Part shown: positions 43,935 through 55,579 of the stretch, piece by piece | Layout of the letters: each line of letters begins with the position of its first letter | Numbering within the stretch: position 1 is the first letter of the stretch | Assembly: GCF_950295315.1 (NCBI RefSeq) | Contig: NC_080170.1 | Coordinates: forward strand, 95,887,597-95,951,596 | DNA: 64,000 nt | Direction of reading: 5' to 3' | Origin: Erinaceus europaeus | Taxonomy: Eukaryota; Chordata; Mammalia; Eulipotyphla; Erinaceidae | The notes under the pieces: model-generated | The model's input: only the letters and a program-made list of their open reading frames with translations | Told to the model about the DNA's origin: nothing | The model's database searches: none | Program-made: the position numbers and the translations under genes

Positions 43935-44650
43935 TTAGTTTCCTATGGCTTCCACAATAAATTACTACAAAATCGGTGGCTTAAAACAACATACTTTTAT
44001 TATTCTATAATTCTGGAGATCAGAAATCTGACACCAAGTTTCCTGTGTTGAATTTAAGGTAATTAGGGTTTTATTTTTTTTATTTCCTTTTTCTTCTTGC
44101 ATGCTTGAATTCGCTATTCCCGGTCAAGCTTATCAGAGAGAGGGAAATGGGGGGAGGGGGGAGAGGGAGGGAGACCACAGTACTGGAGTTGCTTCCAGTG
44201 CAGTGATATTCTCTTATTGAGCATTATTGGGGAGAGCTCAAGCCTGAGCTGCACATGAGAGTGTGAATACCCTGCTGGATGAACTAGTTCAGCGACCTCA
44301 AATTAAGTTTCTTAATTCAGTGTTCTCCTTTCTGTTTCCTTTTTTTCTTCTTCTAGGTTTAGAGCTACATTTCTTGCGTTATTTGGCTTAAAGGCCTTGT
44401 TCTTCAAAGCCAGCAGTGTTGCAATTTAACTCTCTCTGAAGAGAGTATGACATTGTCTTCTCTCATCTATGTGAAATCTCCTGCCTTTCTCTTGGGGGCA
44501 ATTCTGATTCCAGTTAGGGTCCATCTGGATAGCCCAGGTTAATATTCCTACTTTAAGATAGTTATATCTGCAAGTTCTTTCAGATACTGAAGGTAATGTT
44601 ACAGTCCCAAGACGAGGGCTTCAATATATTTTAGGGCTGCTAGTTAGTGA
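43935..44650 (-). mobile_element. MaLR/ERVL-type LTR, antisense, split by a SINE
   Basis: GTTTCCTATGGCTTCCACAA, GTGGCTTAAAACAACATAC and ATTCTGGAGATCAGAAATCT. After the SINE come CAAAGCCAGCAGTGTTGC and GATAGCCCAGGTTAATATTC. The block order matches an ancient mammalian LTR; the exact family is uncertain. Confidence 0.65.
44088..44303 (-). mobile_element. Old SINE in the LTR
   Basis: CAGAGAGAGGGAAATGGGG body, GACCACAGTACTGGAGTTGC, GAGCTCAAGCCTGAGC and CTAGTTCAGCGACC. It is a diverged relative of 39709-39892. Confidence 0.65.
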
Positions 44651-44780
44651 ACCACAACTTCCTACTGGTATTTTGGATAATTTACTTAGTCGCTCTAAAT
44701 TTCAGTTGCCTTGCTGAGTGGTTTTACCATAAGGATTTAATGAGCGAAGCCTTGTAAACACTTGTAAAGTGTTTAGGATC

Positions 44781-45005
44781 TTCTTCTTCTAGCGTTTGCC
44801 CTTCTTCCGTAGCCAGCCAACAGCGTCAGGTTGAGCCTGATGTAAAGTTTCGAGACCTCCTTTGAATCTGGAGAGGTGGCAGTCGTTGACTATGTGGGTC
44901 ATAGTCTGTTTGTAGCCGCAGGGGCAGTTCGGGTCGACTCTGGCTCCCCAGCGATGGAACATAGCGGCGCACCGGCCATGGCCTGTTCGATAGCGATTGA
45001 GGAGG
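44781..45005 (-). mobile_element. Jockey/CR1-like retrotransposon, 3' end copy B
   Basis: About 225 bp matching the 3' end of the element at 60721-63244 with 6 substitutions and one 2 bp indel. In minus orientation it starts CCTCCTCAATCGC and ends GGGCAAACGCTAG plus an (AAG)n tail. Very 5'-truncated. The possible target duplication AGGAT (44775-44779 and about 45003-45007) overlaps the element end, so it is uncertain. Confidence 0.93.
44789..45005 (-). pseudogene. C-terminus of Jockey/CR1-like ORF2, copy B
   Basis: The frame is open from the truncation to a TAG stop at 44789-44791. It reads LLNRYRTGHGRCAAMFHRWG, then ARVDPNCPCGYKQTMTHIV and NDCHLSRFKGG, ending RKKGKR. The CxC-x7-H-x4-C pattern resembles the zinc-knuckle-like C-terminus of invertebrate non-LTR retrotransposons. 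It has no frame break in this part, unlike copy A. It is a fragment with no RT domain. The ATG at 45019 lies in host DNA. Confidence 0.88.
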
Positions 45006-45265
45006 ATAATACCTGGCAAAGACTAAGTTCATTTTACATTAAAATAATTTAAGTGCTAATAAATACTGTTCCTACTGTTACGTATAATTATCTTTAAGAT
45101 TGCACAATTCTTCTCTCTTTTAGCTTTATAACACTTCAGTCTAGTTTTTTCTTACTACTTTACTGCTAAAGGGGCCTGTATTCTCAAAGAAATCAGCCTG
45201 ACATCACTGTACTTCTTGGACATAGGTGTGAGCCGACAGTCAGACTGCAGCTGCTCTGTATTTGT
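45006..45265. other. Unique DNA
   Basis: No feature recognised. Confidence 0.4.
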
Positions 45266-45269
45266 AAAA

Positions 45270-45425
45270 AGGAGGACCTAGTGGGGGTTGTATATGGTTG
45301 TATATGGGAATCTGGGGAATGTTATGCATGTACAAACTATTGTACTTACTGTTGAATGTAAAACATTAATTCCCCAATAAAAAAAGAAAAATAAATAAAA
45401 TAAAAATAAATAAATATTTAAAAAA
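45270..45425 (+). mobile_element. L1 3' end, short-UTR type
   Basis: GGAGGACCTAGTGGGGGTTG, GGGAATGTTATGCATGTACA and AACATTAATTCCCCAATAAA, then an A-rich tail with (AAAT)n. It matches the last ~120 bp of the L1 at 23318-23751. Confidence 0.9.
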
Positions 45426-46290
45426 GGACATTCCAAAAACCTTACACTCTCTGCAAAGACATAAAGAAGAACAATATAAACATCTTAAGATCATGCTGGT
45501 CTTTAACCATCATGGATGCAAAAGGAGTAGCCTGTCCATTATGTCTACTCCTTAGTTTTAGAAAGAACTGCTTAGCAGGTTAGATGGAAAGCAAACAAAC
45601 AAACCTCACTTGGTTACATTGAAGTATTAAGTTACAATGATAGGAAAGTAAACACACTGCATGACTTAATATGCTTTGTAGAATTCTAAAAACATGTAAT
45701 CTCCCCCTCACTTATATAGTGTATAGAATCTCTATACTGTGACCTAGACCTCCAGTTCTCCCAGAGCACTAGGAAGAATGTTCTCAGGCCTGAGTTCCAA
45801 CTGAGCTCAGTTTGATTGTTTAATAAACTTACCTAGACTCTGCTTTTCAAGTAGAATAGCCAAAATATTTACTTCAGAATTACCCGTTTCTTTTAGCTGG
45901 TCAAATTCAAGGACTGCTTCTTGGACCTTATTTTGGTAGCATTGGATGCAGTCAGGCAACCATTCAATTTATTTAGAGACATTCTACTTATTTGGCTTCT
46001 GTAATATATTTTTCTGACTTTATACTTTATGGAATATTTATCCTTTCTTTTCTTTGCTACCTTTCCCTTTGTCCCACTGCAAAATACTGATGTGCTCTTC
46101 ATTTATCTGTGAAGTGCTCTTCATTTATCTTTACCTTGAGATGAAGAGCAGCGTGTATTTATCTTAAAGAACTTAGAGATATTGACTGACAGCAAAGAGT
46201 AGGAGGGGTGGTAGCATGAGATGAATACAAGTGGAGTGGTTATTTGTGTCCTATTCACAGTGACTGCTACAATATGGATTTGTATCATGA
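45426..46290. other. Unique DNA with a small tandem duplication
   Basis: TGCTCTTCATTTATCT occurs twice at about 46091-46130. Nothing else is recognised. Confidence 0.45.
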
Positions 46291-46296
46291 TTTTTT

Positions 46297-46798
46297 AAAA
46301 AAAATTATATATAAAAAGGAAACACTGGCAAAACCATAGGATAAGAGGGGTATAATTCCACACAATTCCCACCACCAGAACTCTGTATCCATCCGCTCCC
46401 CTGATAACATTCCTATTCTTTATCCCTCTGGAATTATGGGCCCAGAGTCATCATGGGGTGCAGAAGGTAGAAGGTCTGACTTCCATAATTGCTTCCCCAC
46501 TGATCATGGGCCTTGGCAGGTCGATCCATACTCTCAGCCTGTCTCTCTCTTTCCCGAGTGGTGTGGGGCTCTGGGGAGGCGGGCCTCCAGCACTCATTAG
46601 TGGGGTCATCTGCCCAGGGAGGTCTGGTTGGCATCAACAGGGTAGCATCTGGAACCTGGTGGCTGAAAAGAGAGTTAACATATAAAGCCAAACAAATTGT
46701 TGGCTAATCATGAACCTAAAGGTTGGAATAGTGCAGATGAAGAGTTGGGGGTCTCCATTTTGAAAACAGCTAGTAGGCCTGTTTTAGTTCCCAAAGGG
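46297..46798 (-). mobile_element. L1 3' UTR, antisense
   Basis: TTATATATAAAAAGGAAACA, GGGGTATAATTCCACACAAT, through CAGGTCGATCCATACTCTCA to GTTTTGAAAACAGCTAGTAG and CCCAAAGGG. Confidence 0.9.
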
Positions 46799-47007
46799 TT
46801 AGCATGCTTTTTAAATGCGCTGGGGTGCTGTTGTAGGCTTTGCCATTGGTGTACTGGCAGCAGATTCTTGACTTTGCACTAATTTAGGACCTTCTTCTTC
46901 CTGAAAGCTGCTGAACCAGTGAACATCATACTGTACAGCAATCCCAGACTTGGGTAAAGGGCAGGAGAGAGATTATAGAACTGTGATTAGAGAGATAAAG
47001 GCTCACC

Positions 47008-47240
47008 TTGGGGCCAGGTAGTAGTGCACCTGGTTAAGCAAACACACTACATTGCGCAGGGACCCTATTCAAGCCCCTGGTCCCCACCTGCAGGGAGAAA
47101 ACTTCACAAATGGTGAAGCAGGGCTACACGTGTGTCTCTCTGTCTCTTTCCCTCTCTACCTTCCTCACATCTCTAAATTTCTCTCTCTATATCTGACAAA
47201 TAAAAAAATGTTAAAAATAAAAAAATATTTAATAAAAAAG
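47008..47240 (+). mobile_element. tRNA-derived SINE
   Basis: TTGGGGCCAGGTAGTAGTGC head, TATTCAAGCCCCTGG (B box), GGTGAAGCAGGGC, CT-rich body and AATAAAAAAATG-type tail. Confidence 0.88.
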
Positions 47241-47300
47241 GTTCATATCTACTCTCTCAGTTTAGAAAGGATATACAAATTTTCTATGTTTGAAAATACA

Positions 47301-47352
47301 GTGGCTATGACTTATAAGTAACCTATTGGGTGGCTATGACTTATAAGTAACC
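47301..47352. repeat. 23 bp direct repeat
   Basis: GTGGCTATGACTTATAAGTA plus ACC occurs at 47301-47323 and 47330-47352, with a 6 bp spacer. Confidence 0.95.
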
Positions 47353-47565
47353 AGAGGTGGCTCTCAGTGAGGTAGAATAGAACAGATTTAGTTGCAGCTT
47401 GGTCCCCACCTCTGAATCCATACTGGTGGTGGGAGGGGCTGCTTATAGCACCCTCCCTCCAAAGAACCTGCCAAGAACCAACACTTGGATATTTCTTTCA
47501 AAGGTTGATTTGATTAGTGGACAATGTTCAACAGAAACATAGCTGCAAGAAAAAGAGAAAGAATG

Positions 47566-47770
47566 AGGCCAGGTGTTTCTGCACCTGGTTGAGCACACAT
47601 GTTCAGTGCCCAAGGACCCAGGTTCAAGCCCCTGCTCCCCACCTGCAGAATATACTTTGCAAGTGGTGAAGCAGTGCTGTAGATGTCTGTCTGTCTCTCT
47701 CCCTATTTCCCCCTTCCCTTTCAATTTCTGACTGTCTCTATCCAATAAATAAATTTTAACAAAATTTAAA
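47566..47770 (+). mobile_element. tRNA-derived SINE
   Basis: AGGCCAGGTGTTTCTGCACC, GGTTCAAGCCCCTGC (B box), GTGGTGAAGCAGTGCTG, CT-rich body and AATAAATAAATTTT tail. 14 bp target duplication AAAGAGAAAGAATG at 47552-47565 and 47771-47784. Confidence 0.93.
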
Positions 47771-47784
47771 AAAGAGAAAGAATG

Positions 47785-48784
47785 GTGGATTTGTTACCAT
47801 TGTAGTCACTCAAGGGGACTGTATGTCTCTCTGCTTTTTTTCTCACTGCCTCTGAAGTTTAGATGTAGGGTTGGGTTGCTGACTGGAGGCTACATTCATT
47901 CATCCCCAGGCCCAGATACTACCAGTCAGTAATATTTTCTGCTTTTGTGGAAGATGGAGAAATAGAAGTAAAATAATATTAACTGAAGAGAGGTTACAAG
48001 TATGGTGTGAAAGTCATTTAAGGGGTGTTTTCCTTAGCTGGAAATGTCTTGAAGAAGAGGGAATTGGTAGGCCAACCAATCCCAGCTCTATAGTTCAATG
48101 AGTTGAGACCCCTTAATCAAACCAAGTAAATGTGTATTTATTAATTTTATTATCTTGCTCTGAATAACAAAATTTTGAATTAAATGTTACTTTACCCACT
48201 CTTCAAATTGATGAGATATCATGAGGTCAGATGACATGCCCATGAACTCATAATTAGCAAGATGCAGATTAGGGATTTCATCTCTTCGTGAAATCTGTGG
48301 CCTTTCTAATCTACTTACTGATTCATTACCACATTGTTAAATTGATTTCTTGGTAGTGACACGTTTAAGTCAAATCACTGCTGTAAAGGGTTGAACTATG
48401 CAAATAATTGACCAATTCTGACATAAGAATTTCAAATTTGAATTTAGACAAACCAATACCAGAAAATGAGCTATGGTATTTCCTTATTTATTTATGAAAT
48501 ATTTCTGGATAATTGTAACCATTACAGATAACTCATTTTTTTCATTGCCTGTTCATAATACACTTCCTCCTCCCACCCCAGATTCCACCCATAGAATATC
48601 AGCTCAGTGTGATATTCTTCTTCTCTTCTGGTATTTTATCATCAGTCTAGAACAAGACCATGCCCCCTCATAAATATTTTTTCACTGTATAAGTTAAGGA
48701 AGAGATAGTAACTAATGTTACTGCTTAAACTCTACAAAGAATTAGAGGCAACAGAAATAGGGAGAAGAGGATTTTATGGACTGA
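47785..48784. other. Unique DNA
   Basis: About 1 kb without a recognised repeat or credible gene. Confidence 0.45.
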
Positions 48785-49010
48785 TTGTGTGTCTGCCTAT
48801 CCAGAAGTGATATGTTATAACCCTATTGCACCCACTCCATACCATGTGATTGTATCAGTGAGTAGGATCTTTGGGAGGTAATTAGAATGAACTACCTATG
48901 TGAAGACTAGAGAGTTAACTCTTTCTGTGCTTCATCATATGAGGACAAAAGGATAAATCAGCAGTCTGAAAAACAGAAGAGGACCAGAGCCAGAATTTGA
49001 CAATATGGTA
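48785..49010 (+). mobile_element. MaLR-type LTR fragment
   Basis: TGATATGTTATAACCCTATT, GATCTTTGGGAGGTAATTAG and CATCATATGAGGACAAAAGG recall MLT1 blocks in order, much diverged. Confidence 0.5.
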
Positions 49011-49420
49011 GAGGAAAAAAAAAATAAGTGTAGATCCCATATCAGTGTCAGTAGATAGACAAGATTGTACAAGTATGTCGTTTCTGCTAAAGGTAACCTT
49101 CATGATCATTTTAGTAACATTTGTGTAAATACTTGGTAATATGAGGGTCAGTTTAAACACCTAACTACATCAGAATTCTTTTCCCAGTGACTAAACAAGT
49201 TGCTGATTTCTAGTTTGGGGCCTGCCTGGCTTGTGAGATTCAGGTAAATGACTGTAAGTGATAAACTGATGAATATGCCCGAAGTTTCCTTCTAGAGGAA
49301 TGAAGAGTCTTCTCTGCTAATAACATTTTCAAGGGAATTTGATTTTGCTCTTGCAATAAAAACTTACTGCTTGAGTACAGAGACATATATTTTTTTCTCA
49401 TTTATCTTACAGCATAACTT

Positions 49421-50881
49421 CTTTTTTTATAAAAAGTATTTATAAAAAGGAAACATTGACTAAATGATAGGATAAGAGAGATACAACTTCACACAATTCC
49501 CACCACCAGAACTCTGTTTCCCATCCCCTCCTCTGATAGCTTTCCTATTCTTTAACTCTTTGGGAGTATGGACCCAAGGTCCTTGTGGGATGCAGGTTGA
49601 GGGTCTGGCTTCTGTAATTGCTTCCCCTCGATCATGGGCGTTGACAAGTCAATCTATACTCCCACCCTGCCTCTCTCTTTCCCTAGTGGGGCAGGGCTCT
49701 GGGGATGCAGAGCTCTGGGACACATTGGTGGGGTTGTCTGTCTAGAGAAGTCTGGTTGGCATCCTGCTAGCATCTGGAACCTGGTGGTTGACAAGAGAGT
49801 TAACATATAAAGCCAAAAAAATTGTTGACCAATCATGGACCTAAAGGCTGGAATAGTGCAGATAAAGAGTTTTTTTTTGGGGGGGGGTCTCTGTTTTGTA
49901 GATAGTTCGTAGGCATATTTTAGTTATATTCCAAAGGGCATATGGCTATACTAGTGCTTTTTTTTTTTTTGCCTGATCCTGAAATCTGATATGCAGGTGG
50001 ATCCTAATTATTGTCTGGGGAGATAATGTCGGCTGGCAAAAGGAACTAGAAAGCTGGATCAGGGACTAAAGTAGCTTCCAAATATGGGAAAGGTGTATAA
50101 ATATTGTTGATTGTAAACCCCATCAATTTGATGTGATCTGGGGCCATATTCAGCTTCGGAGCCTATGTGACCTCTGCATCCCTGTAGATCTGAGCTCACA
50201 TTCTGTGGTCATAAGTAGGAATGTTCCAAGCTGCCCCAATATCAGGACCCATCATCCTCAGATGTAGCATAGAATATATTGTCCAGCCTCTCTTTGGAGG
50301 ATGGAACATTCTCTACCATTGTTGATCCAGGTTTAGGGCAAGGTCCGTGGGGGGCCAAAAAGGGGACTATTGTGTTGTTCCTGATAGAGATGACCAGTAA
50401 CAATGGAGAGAGGGATTTATTCGAGGTCTAGACCCATCATGTCTATTTGGGAATCTCAGGACTCCCCAATTAGGGCTCCAGCTGATGAGATGGCCTGATA
50501 GTGACTAAAGAGTCACCTTTAAAGTATGCCAGTCTCTTGCCCTTATTCAGCTTTTGCAGTCCTTGCTTTGATAGGGTTAGCTTTGGAGTGAGGGAACTGT
50601 AATAGAAAGTAGGTGAGGAGGGTTTCTAAGTCTAAGTAGACACTATTTCATTATGAACTGGATACTGACTCACTACAGACTATTGTGTATTTTTGCTTTC
50701 AGATATATATTTTCCCCCTCATTTATGGATACATGTGAACATATGCTCTATCTTACGGGACCTGGTCTATATCTAGGTTTTGGGACTTTGTTGGGAACTG
50801 AACCTCCTGGAATGGAATTAGAGAATACTATGAAAGGAAAGATCTCACCTGAGTAATGAGGGTGAAGGGTTGACATTCCAT
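49421..50881 (-). mobile_element. L1 3' UTR, antisense, longest copy here
   Basis: 1,461 bp with target duplication ACAGCATAACTT at 49409-49420 and 50882-50893. Tail side TTATAAAAAGTATTTATAAA, then the full 3' UTR. It includes the ~800 bp middle part (about 49865-50672) that is missing in the copies at 20146 and 28127. It stops before reaching ORF2. Confidence 0.93.
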
Positions 50882-51028
50882 ACAGCATAACTTTTATTAG
50901 ACACAGGTTCAAGTCCTGTGGTGGATGTATATGTATCTGTTAAAGGAAAAATTCTGAGACTGCAAAGTGAAACATTATCGACCTCAGGTCATAAGGTAAA
51001 AAACCTCCCACTTTGAATATTCTTTTTT

Positions 51029-51228
51029 TATTATTACTTATAAAAAGGAAACATTGATAAAACCATAGGATAAGAATGGTACAAATCCACACAATTCCAC
51101 CACCAGAATTCTGTATCCCATCCCCTCCCCTGATAGCTTTCCTATTCTTTAACCCTCTGGGAGTATGGATCCAAGGTCATTGTGGGATGCAGAAGATGGA
51201 AGGTCTGGCTTCTTTAATAGCTTCCCTG
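51029..51228 (-). mobile_element. L1 3' UTR, antisense, short copy
   Basis: TATAAAAAGGAAACATTGAT to GGCTTCTTTAATAGCTTCCC. Target duplication CCACTTTGA(A/C)TATTC plus a T run at 51008-51028 and 51229-51249. Confidence 0.93.
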
Positions 51229-51269
51229 CCACTTTGACTATTCTTTTTTATATTTTATTTTATTTTTAT

Positions 51270-51410
51270 TACTTTATTTTATTTTTCTTTTCACCAGAGC
51301 ACTGCTCAGCTCTGGCTTATGGTAGTGTGGGGGACTGAACCTGGGACTTTGGAGCCTCAGGCATGAGAGTTTCTTTGCATAACCACTATGCTGTCTCCCC
51401 TACCCTGACT
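51270..51410 (-). mobile_element. SINE, CAGAGCACTG type
   Basis: CACCAGAGCACTGCTCAGCT, GGGACTGAACCTGGGACTTT and AACCACTATGCTGTCTCCCC. Confidence 0.85.
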
Positions 51411-51578
51411 ATTCTTAAAGAACCCAGTTCTACTACTAAGGCAGCCAGGGGAAGTAGTAATTAGTTTAAGTGTAAATTAGAAAGGAAGAGAAGGTAAGGC
51501 CATAGTGGGGAAGAAAGGGCAAATATATAGAAATATAAATATTTATATAAATATAGATAGTTGTAGAAATAATATCAA

Positions 51579-51579
<1 letters not shown>

Positions 51580-51630
<51 letters not shown>
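51580..51630. repeat. (AT)n microsatellite
   Basis: About 50 bp of AT dinucleotide directly before an old L1 3' end. Confidence 0.97.
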
Positions 51631-51631
<1 letters not shown>

Positions 51632-51634
51632 CTT

Positions 51635-51772
51635 TGGGAGATCTACTGCAGTTTCCAGGGGAGGGAATGGGGACACAAAACTCTGCTGGTGGGAACAGTG
51701 TGGAATTAAACCTATGCTATTATAATTTTGTAAATCAACATTAAATCACTAATAAAAAAGTAAAAAAAAAAA
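51635..51772 (+). mobile_element. Old L1 3' end, sense
   Basis: GGGGACACAAAACTCTGCTG, GGAACAGTGTGGAATTAAAC and CATTAAATCACTAATAAAAA tail. Same older subfamily as 31680-31825. Confidence 0.75.
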
Positions 51773-52499
51773 ACCCCACTGTAGTCTATGTAAGGAGTTT
51801 TTATTCTCTAGAAAGTTCAAGAGAAAATTAGTAATAGGGATTAAAGCAATAAAGTGATAAAATGAGATTAAATGCATTAGAACCTGGAGAGACAAAGAAG
51901 GTTGTTTTAATGCAGCCATCTAGAAATGGTTATTGGTGGTAGTTGCATGGGGATGTTAGAGGAGATGATCCAAAGTCATTATGAAATTTTAAAAGCTGCA
52001 CTGACTATACCTGGTGCTGCAGGGGATACATGAAATCCAGAAATAAACAATAACTCCTAGAGTAGATGAGGTACTATTTTCTGAAATGAGGAAGAATGGG
52101 ATAAAAAAAAAGCGAATGGGAACAGTTGGGATTAAGGGTTCAGTTTTGAATATGCCATATGCACTTGGCCGTGGGGCTCCATCTTTGTGTGTAATCAAAA
52201 CACACCTTGATTAGTCCCAGAGTGGATGTATATTTCCCTCCATATCTCAGGACCTTTGCCTGTGTTCTTCTCTTTCCCTAGAACCGGTGCCTGTTCTGTC
52301 CATTATGTGGCTATTTTTACTCATTACTTTGGAGGTGGCCATAACAGAATTTTTTTTTCCAGTTATATCTGTTGTCCTCTTTTAACCACATTTTCCCCTT
52401 CAGCATACTTTCAAGGTACAAAATATACTGTGTTATTTCTTCACTGCCAATCATTCTAATTTAAATATAAGCCACACTAAAACTAGTTCTGAGTCAATC
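51773..52499. other. Unique DNA
   Basis: No feature recognised. Confidence 0.4.
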
Positions 52500-52632
52500 T
52501 CCCTCGCCCCTCCCTCTCTCTGTCTTACCAGAACACTGCTCAGTTCTGGCTTATGGTGGTGGTGTCTGGGACTTTAAAGTCTCAGGCAAGAGAGTCTTTT
52601 TGCATAACCTTTATGCTATCTCCCCCATCCCC
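52500..52632 (-). mobile_element. SINE, CAGAGCACTG type
   Basis: ACCAGAACACTGCTCAGTTC, GGCTTATGGTGGTGGTGTC and TATGCTATCTCCCCCATCCC. Confidence 0.82.
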
Positions 52633-52886
52633 GGTTTCTTTTATTCATTGATATACTCCACAGCAACTGATAGAGTACCTGGTACATAATGATGTCAAAA
52701 TAATTGTTTGTTGAGTGAAGGAAGACTTTAAAGAGAGAAACCAATGTAACAGCACCATTAAGTGAGACAACTCTGGGAATAGACTTTCCAGAGTTCAAGT
52801 CCTTTCCTAGTTGTGTGACTTTGACAGGGTCCTCATTGTCTCTTCTCAGGTGCTTCAGTTGTGAAGTATCATAAGAGGTTGTTTTT

Positions 52887-53217
52887 TTTTCCCCTCCAGG
52901 GTTATTGCTGGGGCTAAGTGTCTGCACTATGAAACCACTGCTCCTGGAGGCTGTTTTTTCCCCTTTGTTGCCCTTCTTGTTTATCCTCATTATTATTATT
53001 GTTGTTGCTGTTGCTGTCATTATTGTTGGATAGGACAGAGAAATGGAGAGAGGAGGGGAAGATAGAGGGGGAGAGAAAGATAGACACCTGCAGACCTGCT
53101 TCAACACCTGTGAAGTGACCCCCCCCTGCAGGTGGGAGACTGGGGGATTGAACCGGGATCCCTGAGCCAGTCCTTGTGCATGTGCGCTTAACCACCTGTG
53201 CTACCGCTCAACCCCCC
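52887..53217 (-). mobile_element. Long-form young SINE
   Basis: CTCCAGGGTTATTGCTGGGG, TTGTTGCCCTTCTTG, GGATAGGACAGAGAAATGG body, GATTGAACCGGGATCC (B box) and a head ending CTCAACCCCCC. 14 bp target duplication AAGAG(G/A)TTGTTTTT at 52873-52886 and 53218-53231. Confidence 0.94.
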
Positions 53218-53454
53218 AAGAGATTGTTTTTAAGGGTAAAATATTAAGAGCATATTCATAGGTGTAATCACTACTCACACGTAACATGCACTATGTGTTT
53301 TTAGAAGAGCGGAGTTAGATAGTGACCATTGTTGATAGGGATGGAGATAGGAAAGTTGGGAGATGAGGATGTTGTGGGTCAAGCTTGGGTCAGAAGGCAG
53401 CAGATGCAAGTGAAGACCCCAGGGCAGGGGACAGTAGCTAAATTACTTACTTTT

Positions 53455-53612
53455 ATGAGAGAGACAGGGAGAGGGTGAGGGATAGGGAGAAAGAGAGAAA
53501 GAGATATGGAGAAACCAGAGCACTGTTCTGGAATATATGATGCTGGATATTGAACCCTTGGCCCAAGACACGAAAGTCCTATTTTCTGTCTGCTGACCCA
53601 CATCCCCAGTCC
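53455..53612 (-). mobile_element. SINE, CAGAGCACTG type
   Basis: GAGAGACAGGGAGAGGGTGA body, ACCAGAGCACTGTTCTGG, GATATTGAACCCTTGG and CACATCCCCAGTCC. Confidence 0.8.
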
Positions 53613-54415
53613 AGTAGCTAAGTTAAAGAGACAGAGTGCAAAGAGGGGCTATGCACAGTCTGTCTGATAGACAAGCTTCTTGGAGAGTGTTCTCAAATAG
53701 AGGTGTCATCGGTGACAATGCAGCCGTTGTCTAATTCTGCCTACAGCTTTTAGGAGCCTATCATTGGAAGGGACCAGACTACTTCTGATTTAGGCAGACA
53801 TTTATGAAATTTATATTTCAGAATTTGTTTTTCCCCATGAAAAAAACAGAACAGAACAAAACAACTTGACTAATAGTTGCAAGTGAAGAGAAATGTTCAT
53901 ACAGGTCTGTGGTTTGCAAATAGTTTATAATTCTCATATTACTTCTTGCTACCAGTCTGACAAGATCAGAGCTGCTGTCATCCTTTTATGTTTAATTTTA
54001 ATTTACATGAAATAATGCTCTTCCTGCTTTGTTTCTTTCATTTCTTCTCTTCTATTCCCTTGTTCATTTTTCCTTATCAGTTCAACATTTCTCCTTTCAG
54101 CAATGCCATCTTCTTTTGCTGTAATGTGCTTCACCTTTATAGGCCTAATAAACACATTGTTTTCATTTCCAGTTTAATGTCCTCTCTGGTCACCTTTTTT
54201 TTTTTAAGCTGTAGAATTTAACTTAAAAATATGCTGACTCTATAATAGGATGTTTCACTTTTGTTAACAATAATTTGGCTCCTATTTCTTTATTTTGAAA
54301 TTTTATTTGGAAATTAATTTAGGCATTCAGGGAACAGTAGAGAACTAAATGACTCCTTTTTCTTCTCTCTAGGCCCAAGTAGAAACTATCTGATTAAGTA
54401 CTTAATGGTATCTTT
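53613..54415. other. Unique DNA
   Basis: No feature recognised over about 0.8 kb. Confidence 0.4.
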
Positions 54416-54589
54416 CTTAGGCCTTTCTGTTTGGTTGCTGCACTTATTTAAATGTTTCTTGATATTACAAGATTACTTATCTTCCCTTTTGTGTTGGCTC
54501 TTGAAAGATTTACACAGATTTATGGATGTGAATTTTGTATCCTGCTAACTTACTGAATTTATTGCTTCTAGTAGTTTATATTCTTTTTT

Positions 54590-54886
54590 AAAGAATTTTT
54601 TAAAGTATTTTTAAAAATGTTTATTTATTCCCTTTTGTTGCCCTTGTTGTTTTTTTATTGTTGTAGTTATTAATGCCATCAGTGTTGGATAGGACAGAGA
54701 GAAATGGAGAGAGGAGGGGAAGACAGAGAGGGGGAGATAAAGAGAGATACCTGCAGACCTGATTCACCGCCTCTGAAGTGACTTCCCTGCAGGTGGGGAT
54801 CTGGGGGCTCAAACCAGGATCTTTACACAAGTCCTTGTGCTTCGTGTCACATGTGCTTAACCTGCTGTGCTACTGCCCAACTCCCA
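54590..54886 (-). mobile_element. Young SINE inserted in old L1
   Basis: TTGTTGCCCTTGTTG, TTGGATAGGACAGAGAGAAA body, GCTCAAACCAGGATC and a head ending CCCAACTCCC. The flanks TAGTAGTTT (left) and TAGTAGTTTT (right) suggest a short target duplication. Confidence 0.9.
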
Positions 54887-55079
54887 CTTATAGTAGTTTT
54901 CTTATTGGTGTTTTGGGGGCTCTCAAAGTATACTATCATGCCACCAATGAATAATGATAGCTTGATTTCTGCCTTTCCAATATATACCTTTGGTATCTCT
55001 TTCTTATTTGATTGTAATGGCAAGAGCCTCCAGGATTATGTTGAATAATAATGGTGATAGTGGACATCCTTGTCTGGTT

Positions 55080-55420
55080 CCATATTTTGGGAGGAGAATT
55101 TTTAACTTTTCCCCATTGAGGATGATCTTAGCTGTGGGTTTATTGTATTTTATCTATGTTACAGTGAGAAATTGTCCTTCTGTTCCTAGTTTCTGGAGGG
55201 TCTTTATCGTAAATAGATGTTGAATCTTGTCAATGCCCTTTCTGCATTGATTGACATAATAATGTGGTTTTTATATTTATTTTTGTTGTTATATTGGATT
55301 ACATTAATTGATTTACAAATTTTGAACCATCCCTGATTCCCAGGGATGAATCCCACTTTGTCCAGGGGAATAATTCTCTTGACATGTTGTTGAAATAGAG
55401 GAAAGGGAATTGAAGAAATT
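55080..55420 (-). pseudogene. L1 ORF2 reverse-transcriptase segment (old)
   Basis: Minus-strand frame pieces VGFIPGNQGWFKICKSINVI and KNHIIMSINAERAL match the L1 RT region between the fingers and the first catalytic aspartate block (SIDAEKAFD in active L1). Here the Asp in that block is replaced by Asn (SINAE), so the piece was inactive or has decayed. The frame breaks after about 75 codons. It is a dead fragment. Confidence 0.85.
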
Positions 55421-55579
55421 AATCCCATTTACAATTAAAACCTCCTCCCCTCCCAATAAAATACCATGAAGTGAGGCTCACAAAGAAGGTCTCTACAGTG
55501 GAAACTATGTAACACTGTTAAACGAAATAGAAAATGATATAAAGAAATGAAAGACTACTCCTTGTTCATGAAAAAATAA

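Larger units (their letters stand above)
54420..55420 (-). mobile_element. Old L1 ORF2 fragment, antisense, split by a SINE
   Basis: Antisense L1 RT-region blocks: TTTTGTATCCTGCTAACTTA, TATGTTGAATAATAATGGTG, TGACATAATAATGTGGTTTT and AATCCCACTTTGTCCAGGGG. They follow L1 ORF2 order. The SINE at 54590-54886 interrupts it. Confidence 0.85.
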
